NCBI GenBank assembly: GCA_963931865.1
Contig: OZ007505.1
Span: forward strand, 2,070,577-2,134,576
DNA from: Axinella damicornis
Lineage: Eukaryota > Porifera > Demospongiae > Axinellida > Axinellidae
Length of the DNA stretch: 64,000 bases
Reading direction: 5' to 3'
The position numbers and the translations under genes were made by a program. Numbering within the stretch: the stretch's first letter is position 1; each line of letters opens with the position of its first letter. Shown in pieces: positions 30,001-41,800 of the stretch. Under the pieces are notes generated by a model. It ran no database searches, was not told the DNA's origin, and saw nothing but the letters and a program-made list of their open reading frames with translations.

Positions 30001-33000
30001 GGCCCCCACACCCGCTCTCGTTCTGACTCTTGAGAGGACGGACACCCAGGTCAGTGAAGATGGCAGATCCATCACCTTCTTGACTCGATCCACTCTCACC
30101 GCTGTTCCTGGAGTGGAAGAGCTGGAAGGCAGTCTGGATGGCACGCTCAATGGACAACCTGTTCCACAGACTCAGATCACAGCCACCGTCAGTGCATCAC
30201 GAGATGGGCAAGTGGACTGGAAGATCACTTTCAGCGATGGAGCTCAAGCCAACACCTACCTGCCACTGCTGCCCTCACTCAGCCTCCCCTATGGCTGGTT
30301 GACGGCCTCAGAAAAACCCCCACAGCTACTGGATGGTTTGGAACTGACCGGCAATGGCTCCTTCACAGCCATGGTAGTTCTGACATTTCAAACTGGAGAG
30401 GAGTTGACGCTGCAGCACTCTTCGCAAGGACTCAGCACACAACAGCCTGGCCGAGTGGTCTTCACCTCTCAGGTATCTGGCTCCCATCCACAAGACTTTA
30501 ATGCATCCAGCTTGTTCCCACTTGCACTCATCCTCAGCGAGCAGACGGCTGGCAGTGTGCAAGGTACTGCCACGCAAGCCTCCGTAACCCTCAACCTGAA
30601 CATCAACTACCAGCCTGCAGATGCTGCCGCACCCAGACCTGCACTCGGCCTGACTCTAGAGCAGCAAGACCTGTCCAGCGACAGCAGAGAAATTACCTTC
30701 TCCGTCATCTCCACTCTGCAGCAGCCGAGTGTGGCTGGAACTCTGCAAGGCAGTATAGACAACGAGACCCTCCCGGCAAGCCTGATCAGGGCAACCGTCG
30801 ACCCCGAAGTGGACGGACAGCTCAGGTGGAACCTCAGCATACCAGAGGAAAGCGAAGTACCGACCTACCTTCCCTTTCTGCCAGCCCTAGTGCTGCCTGC
30901 TGGCTGGCTGACCGCAGACGAGAGGCCTGAAGAGTTGAGGGACGGCCTGGAGTCCAGTGGTGATGGAAAATTCAACGCAACAGTGTTGCTCAGCTTCCCC
31001 TCGGGAGAGCAGCTGAGAGTAGAGGTCTCCTCTGCTGGAGGCATCACTGCCACACAGCCCCCAGTTCTGGAGTACAACAGCCGCATCTCTGGATCGCACC
31101 CGCCAAGCTTTGACGCCTCACAGCTGCTTCCACTGGCATTGCTTCTGCAGGAAGACCCAGTCGGCATTCTGCTGGGAGAACAAGTGCTGGCAGGCAACGT
31201 CACCATCTCCGTCAGCATCAACTACAGCCCTGTGGACCCAGAGGCCCCCACACCCGCTCTCGTTCTGACTCTTGAGAGGACGGACACCCAGGTCAGTGAA
31301 GATGGCAGATCCATCACCTTCTTGACTCGATCCACTCTCACCGCTGTTCCTGGAGTGGAAGAGCTGGAAGGCAGTCTGGATGGCACGCTCAATGGACAAC
31401 CTGTTCCACAGACTCAGATCACAGCCACCGTCAGTGCATCACGAGATGGGCAAGTGGACTGGAAGATCACTTTCAGCGATGGAGCTCAAGCCAACACCTA
31501 CCTGCCACTGCTGCCCTCACTCAGCCTCCCCTATGGCTGGTTGACGGCCTCAGAAAAACCCCCACAGCTACTGGATGGTTTGGAACTGACCGGCAATGGC
31601 TCCTTCACAGCCATGGTAGTTCTGACATTTCAAACTGGAGAGGAGTTGACGCTGCAGCACTCTTCGCAAGGACTCAGCACACAACAGCCTGGCCGAGTGG
31701 TCTTCACCTCTCAGGTATCTGGCTCCCATCCACAAGACTTTAATGCATCCAGCTTGTTCCCACTTGCACTCATCCTCAGCGAGCAGACGGCTGGCAGTGT
31801 GCAAGGTACTGCCACGCAAGCCTCCGTAACCCTCAACCTGAACATCAACTACCAGCCTGCAGATGCTGCCGCACCCAGACCTGCACTCGGCCTGACTCTA
31901 GAGCAGCAAGACCTGTCCAGCGACAGCAGAGAAATTACCTTCTCCGTCATCTCCACTCTGCAGCAGCCGAGTGTGGCTGGAACTCTGCAAGGCAGTATAG
32001 ACGACGAGACCCTCCCGGCAAGCCTGATCAGGGCAACCGTCGACCCCGAAGTGGACGGACAGCTCAGGTGGAACCTCAGCATACCAGAGGAAAGCGAAGC
32101 ACAGACCTACCTTCCCTTTCTGCCAGCCCTAGTGCTGCCTGCTGGCTGGCTGACCGCAGACGAGAGGCCTGAAGAGTTGAGGGACGGCCTGGAGTCCAGT
32201 GGTGATGGAAAATTCAACGCAACAGTGTTGCTCAGCTTCCCCTCGGGAGAGCAGCTGAGAGTAGAGGTCTCCTCTGCTGGAGGCATCACTGCCACACAGC
32301 CCCCAGTTCTGGAGTACAACAGCCGCATCTCTGGATCGCACCCGCCAAGCTTTGACGCCTCACAGCTGCTTCCACTGGCATTGCTTCTGCAGGAAGACCC
32401 AGTCGGCATTCTGCTGGGAGAACAAGTGCTGGCAGGCAACGTCACCATCTCCGTCAGCATCAACTACAGCCCTGTGGACCCAGAGGCCCCCACACCCGCT
32501 CTCGTTCTGACTCTTGAGAGGACGGACACCCAGGTCAGTGAAGATGGCAGATCCATCACCTTCTTGACTCGATCCACTCTCACCGCTGTTCCTGGAGTGG
32601 AAGAGCTGGAAGGCAGTCTGGATGGCACGCTCAATGGACAACCTGTTCCACAGACTCAGATCACAGCCACCGTCAGTGCATCACGAGATGGGCAAGTGGA
32701 CTGGAAGATCACTTTCAGCGATGGAGCTCAAGCCAACACCTACCTGCCACTGCTGCCCTCACTCAGCCTCCCCTATGGCTGGTTGACGGCCTCAGAAAAC
32801 CCCCCACAGCTACTGGATGGTTTGGAACTGACCGGCAATGGCTCCTTCACAGCCATGGTAGTTCTGACATTTCAAACTGGAGAGGAGTTGACGCTGCAGC
32901 ACTCTTCGCAAGGACTCAGCACACAACAGCCTGGCCGAGTGGTCTTCACCTCTCAGGTATCTGGCTCCCATCCACAAGACTTTAATGCATCCAGCTTGTT

Positions 33001-36000
33001 CCCACTTGCACTCATCCTCAGCGAGCAGACGGCTGGCAGTGTGCAAGGTACTGCCACGCAAGCCTCCGTAACCCTCAACCTGAACATCAACTACCAGCCT
33101 GCAGATGCTGCCGCACCCAGACCTGCACTCGGCCTGACTCTAGAGCAGCAAGACCTGTCCAGCGACAGCAGAGAAATTACCTTCTCCGTCATCTCCACTC
33201 TGCAGCAGCCGAGTGTGGCTGGAACTCTGCAAGGCAGTATAGACAACGAGACCCTCCCGGCAAGCCTGATCAGGGCAACCGTCGACCCCGAAGTGGACGG
33301 ACAGCTCAGGTGGAACCTCAGCATACCAGAGGAAAGCGAAGTACCGACCTACCTTCCCTTTCTGCCAGCCCTAGTGCTGCCTGCTGGCTGGCTGACCGCA
33401 GACGAGAGGCCTGAAGAGTTGAGGGACGGCCTGGAGTCCAGTGGTGATGGAAAATTCAACGCAACAGTGTTGCTCAGCTTCCCCTCGGGAGAGCAGCTGA
33501 GAGTAGAGGTCTCCTCTGCTGGAGGCATCACTGCCACACAGCCCCCAGTTCTGGAGTACAACAGCCGCATCTCTGGATCGCACCCGCCAAGCTTTGACGC
33601 CTCACAGCTGCTTCCACTGGCATTGCTTCTGCAGGAAGACCCAGTCGGCATTCTGCTGGGAGAACAAGTGCTGGCAGGCAACGTCACCATCTCCGTCAGC
33701 ATCAACTACAGCCCTGTGGACCCAGAGGCCCCCACACCCGCTCTCGTTCTGACTCTTGAGAGGACGGACACCCAGGTCAGTGAAGATGGCAGATCCATCA
33801 CCTTCTTGACTCGATCCACTCTCACCGCTGTTCCTGGAGTGGAAGAGCTGGAAGGCAGTCTGGATGGCACGCTCAATGGACAACCTGTTCCACAGACTCA
33901 GATCACAGCCACCGTCAGTGCATCACGAGATGGGCAAGTGGACTGGAAGATCACTTTCAGCGATGGAGCTCAAGCCAACACCTACCTGCCACTGCTGCCC
34001 TCACTCAGCCTCCCCTATGGCTGGTTGACGGCCTCAGAAAATCCCCCACAGCTACTGGATGGTTTGGAACTGACCGGCAATGGCTCCTTCACAGCCATGG
34101 TAGTTCTGACATTTCAAACTGGAGAGGAGTTGACGCTGCAGCACTCTTCGCAAGGACTCAGCACACAACAGCCTGGCCGAGTGGTCTTCACCTCTCAGGT
34201 ATCTGGCTCCCATCCACAAGACTTTAATGCATCCAGCTTGTTCCCACTTGCACTCATCCTCAGCGAGCAGACGGCTGGCAGTGTGCAAGGTACTGCCACG
34301 CAAGCCTCCGTAACCCTCAACCTGAACATCAACTACCAGCCTGCAGATGCTGCCGCACCCAGACCTGCACTCGGCCTGACTCTAGAGCAGCAAGACCTGT
34401 CCAGCGACAGCAGAGAAATTACCTTCTCCGTCATCTCCACTCTGCAGCAGCCGAGTGTGGCTGGAACTCTGCAAGGCAGTATAGACAACGAGACCCTCCC
34501 GGCAAGCCTGATCAGGGCAACCGTCGACCCCGAAGTGGACGGACAGCTCAGGTGGAACCTCAGTATACCAGAGGAAAGCGAAGTACCGACCTACCTTCCC
34601 TTTCTGCCAGCCCTAGTGCTGCCTGCTGGCTGGCTGACCGCAGACGAGAGGCCTGAAGAGTTGAGGGACGGCCTGGAGTCCAGTGGTGATGGAAAATTCA
34701 ACGCAACAGTGTTGCTCAGCTTCCCCTCGGGAGAGCAGCTGAGAGTAGAGGTCTCCTCTGCTGGAGGCATCACTGCCACACAGCCCCCAGTTCTGGAGTA
34801 CAACAGCCGCATCTCTGGATCGCACCCGCCAAGCTTTGACGCCTCACAGCTGCTTCCACTGGCATTGCTTCTGCAGGAAGACCCAGTCGGCATTCTGCTG
34901 GGAGAACAAGTGCTGGCAGGCAACGTCACCATCTCCGTCAGCATCAACTACAGCCCTGTGGACCCAGAGGCCCCCACACCCGCTCTCGTTCTGACTCTTG
35001 AGAGGACGGACACCCAGGTCAGTGAAGATGGCAGATCCATCACCTTCTTGACTCGATCCACTCTCACCGCTGTTCCTGGAGTGGAAGAGCTGGAAGGCAG
35101 TCTGGATGGCACGCTCAATGGACAACCTGTTCCACAGACTCAGATCACAGCCACCGTCAGTGCATCACGAGATGGGCAAGTGGACTGGAAGATCACTTTC
35201 AGCGATGGAGCTCAAGCCAACACCTACCTGCCACTGCTGCCCTCACTCAGCCTCCCCTATGGCTGGTTGACGGCCTCAGAAAACCCCCCACAGCTACTGG
35301 ATGGTTTGGAACTGACCGGCAATGGCTCCTTCACAGCCATGGTAGTTCTGACATTTCAAACTGGAGAGGAGTTGACGCTGCAGCACTCTTCGCAAGGACT
35401 CAGCACACAACAGCCTGGCCGAGTGGTCTTCACCTCTCAGGTATCTGGCTCCCATCCACAAGACTTTAATGCATCCAGCTTGTTCCCACTTGCACTCATC
35501 CTCAGCGAGCAGACGGCTGGCAGTGTGCAAGGTACTGCCACGCAAGCCTCCGTAACCCTCAACCTGAACATCAACTACCAGCCTGCAGATGCTGCCGCAC
35601 CCAGACCTGCACTCGGCCTGACTCTAGAGCAGCAAGACCTGTCCAGCGACAGCAGAGAAATTACCTTCTCCGTCATCTCCACTCTGCAGCAGCCGAGTGT
35701 GGCTGGAACTCTGCAAGGCAGTATAGACAACGAGACCCTCCCGGCAAGCCTGATCAGGGCAACCGTCGAACCCGAAGTGGACGGACAGCTCAGGTGGAAC
35801 CTCGGCATACCAGAGGAAAGCGAAGCACCGACCTACCTTCCCTTTCTGCCAGCCGTAGTGCTGCCTGCTGGCTGGCTGACCGCAGACGAGAGGCCTGAAG
35901 AGTTGAGGGACGGCCTGGAGTCCAGTGGCGATGGGAAATTAAACGCTACAGTGTTGCTCAGCTTCCCCTCTGGAGAGCAGCTGAGAGTAGAGGTCTCCTC

Positions 36001-38809
36001 TGCTGGAGGCATCACTGCCACACAGCCCCCAGTTCTGGAGTACAACAGCCGCATCTCTGGATCGCACCCGCCAAGCTTTGACGCCTCACAGCTGCTTCCA
36101 CTGGCATTGCTTCTGCAGGAAGACCCAGTCGGCATTCTGCTGGGAGAACAAGTGCTGGCAGGCAACGTCACCATCTCCGTCAGCATCAACTACAGCCCTG
36201 TGGACCCAGAGGCCCCCACACCCGCTCTCGTTCTGACTCTTGAGAGGACGGACACCCAGGTCAGTGAAGATGGCAGATCCATCACCTTCTTGACTCGATC
36301 CACACTCACCGCTGTTCCTGGAGTGGAAGAGCTGGAAGGCAGTCTGGATGGCACGCTCAATGGACAACCTGTTCCACAGACTCAGATCACAGCCACCGTC
36401 AGTGCATCACGAGATGGGCAAGTGGACTGGAAGATCACTTTCAGCGATGGAGCTCAAGCCAACACCTACCTGCCACTGTTGCCCTCACTCAGCCTCCCCT
36501 ATGGCTGGTTGACGGCCTCAGAAAATCCCCCACAGCTACTGGATGGTTTGGAACTGACCGGCAATGGCTCCTTCACAGCCATGGTAGTTCTGACATTTCA
36601 AACTGGAGAGGAGTTGACGCTGCAGCACTCTTCGCAAGGACTCAGCACACAACAGCCTGGCCGAGTGGTCTTCACCTCTCAGGTATCTGGCTCCCATCCA
36701 CAAGACTTTAATGCATCCAGCTTGTTCCCACTTGCACTCATCCTCAGCGAGCAGACGGCTGGCAGTGTGCAAGGTACTGCCACGCAAGCCTCCGTAACCC
36801 TCAACCTGAACATCAACTACCAGCCTGCAGATGCTGCCGCACCCAGACCTGCACTCGGCCTGACTCTAGAGCAGCAAGACCTGTCCAGCGACAGCAGAGA
36901 AATTACCTTCTCCGTCATCTCCACTCTGCAGCAGCCGAGTGTGGCTGGAACTCTGCAAGGCAGTATAGACAACGAGACCCTCCCGGCAAGCCTGATCAGG
37001 GCAACCGTCGACCCCGAAGTGGACGGACAGCTCAGGTGGAACCTCAGCATACCAGAGGAAAGCGAAGCACAGACCTACCTTCCCTTTCTGCCAGCCCTAG
37101 TGCTGCCTGCTGGCTGGCTGACCGCAGACGAGAGGCCTGAAGAGTTGAGGGACGGCCTGGAGTCCAGTGGTGATGGAAAATTCAACGCAACAGTGTTGCT
37201 CAGCTTCCCCTCGGGAGAGCAGCTGAGAGTAGAGGTCTCCTCTGCTGGAGGCATCACTGCCACACAGCCCCCAGTTCTGGAGTACAACAGCCGCATCTCT
37301 GGATCGCAGCCGCCAAGCTTTGACGCCTCACAGCTGCTTCCACTCGCGTTGCTTCTGCAGGAAGACCCAGTCGGCATTCTGCTGGGAGAACAAGTGCTGG
37401 CAGGCAACGTCACCATCTCCGTCAGCATCAACTACAGCCCTGTGGACCCAGAGGCCCCCACACCCGCTCTCGTTCTGACTCTTGAGAGGACGGACACCCA
37501 GGTCAGTGAAGATGGCAGATCCATCACCTTCTTGACTCGATCCACTCTCACCGCTGTTCCTGGAGTGGAAGAGCTGGAAGGCAGTCTGGATGGCACGCTC
37601 AATGGACAACCTGTTCCACAGACTCAGATCACAGCCACCGTCAGTGCATCACGAGATGGGCAAGTGGACTGGAAGATCACTTTCAGCGATGGAACTCAAG
37701 CCAACACCTACCTGCCACTGCTGCCCTCACTCAGCCTCCCCTATGGCTGGTTGACGGCCTCAGAAAATCCCCCACAGCTACTGGATGGTTTGGAACTGAC
37801 CGGCAATGGCTCCTTCACAGCCATGGTAGTTCTGACATTTCAAACTGGAGAGGAGTTGACGCTGCAGCACTCTTCGCAAGGACTCAGCACACAACAGCCT
37901 GGCCGAGTGGTCTTCACCTCTCAGGTATCTGGCTCCCATCCACAAGACTTTAATGCATCCAGCTTGTTCCCACTTGCACTCATCCTCAGCGAGCAGACGG
38001 CTGGCAGTGTGCAAGGTACTGCCACGCAAGCCTCCGTAACCCTAAACCTGAACATCAACTACCAGCCTGCAGATGCTGCCGCACCCAGACCTGCACTCGG
38101 CCTGACTCTAGAGCAGCAAGACCTGTCCAGCGACAGCAGAGAAATTACCTTCTCCGTCATCTCCACTCTGCAGCAGCCGAGTGTGGCTGGAACTCTGCAA
38201 GGTAGTGTAGACAACGAGACCCTCCCGGCAAGCCTGATCAGGGCTACCGTTGATCCGGAGGAGGATGGATTGCTTAGATGGAATATCAGCGTGCCTGAGG
38301 AAGGGGAAATCGAGACCTACATTGCTTTGCTTCCAGCTTTAGTGCTTCCTGCTGGTTGGTTGATTGCAGAGGAGAGGCCTGAACAGTTGAGGGATGGTCT
38401 GGAGTCTAGTGGCGATGGAAAATTCAACGCAACAGTGTTGCTCAGCTTCCCCTCGGGAGAGCAGCTGAGAGTAGAGGTCTCCTCTGCTGGTGGCCTAACT
38501 GCCACACAGCCCCCAGTCCTGGAGTACAATGTCCGTGTTGCTGGCTTGTATCCACAAGGCTTTAACAGTTCACAACTCATTCCACTAGCTTTGCCTCTGG
38601 AGGAAGATACAGTTGGAGTTCTCTCGGGAGAAAAAGTGCTGGTAGGGAGTGTCGTAATTTCAGTGAGCATCGGCTATAACCCTGTGTTCCCAGAGGCCAC
38701 AACAACTGCATTTGTTCTCTCTCTTAATCAGTCTGTGACGCAAGTCCGTATGGATGGTGAATTGGCTAGAATTTTGTTAACAACTAAGTCCACAATTACA
38801 TCACTTGAC
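1..38809 (+). repeat. Coding macrosatellite: 31 complete 1,242-bp units plus a truncated half-unit
   Basis: Bases 1-88 are the end of a preceding unit. Complete units start at 89 and recur every 1,242 bp, the last at 37349 and ending at 38590. No indel was seen in any unit. Each unit encodes domain A (first copy 89-718, 210 aa) and domain B (719-1330, 204 aa). Copies are nearly identical, including at silent positions. A handful of variable sites distinguish them: TVQGSIN/TLQGSID, APTY/AQTF/AQTY/VPTY and GKF/GKL in domain B. The last unit diverges after 38243. A shortened, diverged A half follows (38591 to about 38806) and leads directly into the first cysteine-rich module. The array extends beyond the left edge, so the true copy number is unknown. 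Confidence 0.97.
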
Positions 38810-41800
38810 TGTAGAGCGGTTTGTAACAATCTTACTGACAACTGCAACTTGGAAACTGGTGAATGTATGGATTGTGAGCAATTTACTCGCGGTTCTAAGT
38901 GTGAACTGTGTACACCTGGATACCACCCAGTGCAGGTGAATGACATTTCTAAAGGTTGCCAACCTTGTTTATGTCCTGGTCTGCCAGGATCTGACCTAAG
39001 CTTCAGTGAAACATGTACCCAGAGTGAAGAAAGTGGGCAGCTTGTATGTCTGATGTGCCAAGAAGGTTACAGTGGTCCAAGGTGTAACGTATGTCAAGAT
39101 GGGTTCTATGGTGCACCTACTGAAGGCATTTTGTGTCGAAAATGCAACTGCAGTGGGAATGTTGACGAGAAAGTAACTGGAAACTGTGACGTAACAACAG
39201 GAAGGTGTCTGAAATGCATCAACAACACCAAGGGATTTAACTGTGAGCAGTGTGTAGATGGATACTGGGGTGATGCTACTTCAGGAACGTGCCGGAGTAA
39301 GTGTGAATTTCTTGTTTGTATATCCTTGTGTATCACACAGAGTATATGGCGTACATAAAGTTGAATTTTCAACCAGACTGCAGAAACACTTGCATGCATG
39401 GAGCAAAGTGCGAAATCAGCGCAACATTATAAGTAGAAGAACGCTTTCTGGTCACTGCTAGATTCTTCCGGTCTTCATTGCCTCATTGCCTATCCATCTG
39501 TCTTTGGTTCCCTGAGTTGACAGCTGTTGTAATTGGTTGCTACTTGTGTAGTAGTCATTTTAGTTACTATACAACTGGTCCAATCACTGAGAAAACGCAG
39601 TTTCTTTCAGCATTATTTTCCAATGAGATACACGTCTGCAATGCTTGTTTGCTATGTTGGGAGTGTTGTTGGTAAACAAAAACACTTGCTGACTCTATTG
39701 TACTTTTGCAACGCTTGTTTGCAATGTTAGGAGTACTAGTGTTGTTGGTAAACAAAAACACTTGAAGATGAACGGAGTGTTGATAGAATGGCTCAATAAT
39801 TCAATGCAGTCATTACATAATTAGATCGGAGAATCATGTATCCATAACCATTCTTACATATGGAGTCTACCAATTTGCCTGTGGTAGCTGATTACTCAGA
39901 TATGTCAGACTGATAATCTTTGATAATTTTCCTCCCTGCAGAATGTATGTGTGATGAACTGGGGTCTGTGAACCTAGCATCATGTGACAGCAACAGTGGG
40001 CAGTGTGAATGCAAACAAAATGTTGTTGGAAGGTCTTGTTCCGTTTGTGAGCATGACTACTGGGGTCTCTCTGCGGATAGCATTGGCTGCAGGCCATGCA
40101 ACTGTTGCCCAGATGGGTCCATCACCACTGAGTGTGATCAGGTACTGTGCATTCTTTCAGCCTAATTCTATCCGTCCAGCATCCAGTGCATTTTGGTAAA
40201 TGCTTCACAAAGCCTTTTCCTCTCTCGTGCCATTCTAAGTGTTTTCCTTTGTTGAGCATTGAGGTTTATGTGCACAATCCGATCATGAGGGCTTCAGTTA
40301 TCATTTGGATTATAAAGACTGAGTGGGAATTCAGTTTGTACGAGCAAAAAAAAAACATTACTGGATGTGGCATCACCAGCAAGTGGAATGATAGAATTTA
40401 TTTTTGTATTGCCCCTGATGAAGAGTGAAGTATTCGGGCAAAATATTCGGGCAAAATATTGGCACTCTACATATAGCAGACTGATAATACAGGAATATCT
40501 GTATCAAAGCAATACTTACCCCTTCCATATTTCAGATTACAGGAGAATGTCTCTGCCGTGAAGGGTACAGTGGTCGTCTCTGCTGCACAAGTAAGCTACT
40601 CAGTGCTTGTACAGTATGCAATTACACTCCTGATAGGGGGGAAAATCAACCATTTTACCAGGATAGTCGTACAAAGATTCTCACTACACCATCATGATTA
40701 CCGTAGATCGAAGAATGTTTTGTTGTTAGAATAATTTCGTAGTCGTCCTCAACCACGAACATTTAACACACGAAATTTATTTACAACAGATATTAACAGC
40801 AACGAATAATTATTAAAGTCAGCAACTCTTCACACGTGTAGACTAGTCATCTGTGCTGAAACCAGTCTGTCAAAACTACGGCCCTTCTGCGATTCTTCAA
40901 GCCCGTAGATGGACTCCCCGATCCCAAAAGATCTCTGTCGCTCTCCGTTCCTTCGGAGGTCTCAAATCAACAAGCGAAGTTAGAAGCGCGGGCCGTGCAG
41001 GAGATACAGCCCAGAAGAACGCTTTGAAATCGGTCGGTATGCCAGTGACCATGGCATAGCAGCAGCTCGTTCGTACATCTCCACATTGATCGTTCCATTG
41101 ATGAGCTGTACTATGAAAATTTAATGCAACGAAAAATTTACACACAATAGTTTTAACACAAAAATTTCCCAATCGGTACCATCGGTGACTCAAACATAAT
41201 AATGATTGTACAGAAGCTCACCTTGGTGTTGAAGTTATGAGCGCTTTTGTCTTCTGGTTGGCTGCCATTCCTCACTTCATCCTTCATAGACATAATGCAT
41301 GGTATTAATCTGGTGGATGTAATCAGAGTCGGCTGAAGTATCCACAAGCCTGTGAGAGTAAAGCAAGGCATGAGGCATAATTCTGAAACCTACCAGTTTG
41401 ACTACCCTACAAGGAGAGTTGTTGCCACTTGAAGATCATGCATTGAATATCGTATATGTTTTGGCTGCTGTCGCAAACAAGCTCCCATCTATACTGTGCT
41501 ATACTGCAGCCATTGTTAGCTTACTTGTGTGCATGCCTTTTTACTATTATCCTCATTGTGTGCATTGTACAATCCCAGATTACACGTACTAATGAGTTGT
41601 ACAGTGATGTTATGCTAACACATAACTGACATATAGGTTCGTCTGCTATGTTCAAGAATCTGTATCTGCAATGTTATTTCTCGCACAGGACGTTCTAAAC
41701 GTGGCTCTAGATTCGATGGAACATCCTACGTTGTGTACAGCACTGGTGGTACTGGCAACATCACACACATACAAGTTGATGTCACCTTCAGGCCACAAGC

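Noticed and set aside
68..38029. Reverse-strand open frames of 77-204 codons recurring every 1,242 bp
   Set aside because: They are antisense shadows of the repeated coding unit. They recur because the DNA recurs, break with single substitutions, and match nothing I recognise.
1..38806. Assembly expansion as an explanation for the array
   Set aside because: Not ruled out for exact copy number, but units carry distinct ordered variants and diverge at the 3' edge, and the frame is never broken. A pure artefact is therefore unlikely.
1..38806. CRISPR or bacterial adhesin array
   Set aside because: Units are contiguous without spacers, and the gene has GT/AG introns and laminin-type domains.
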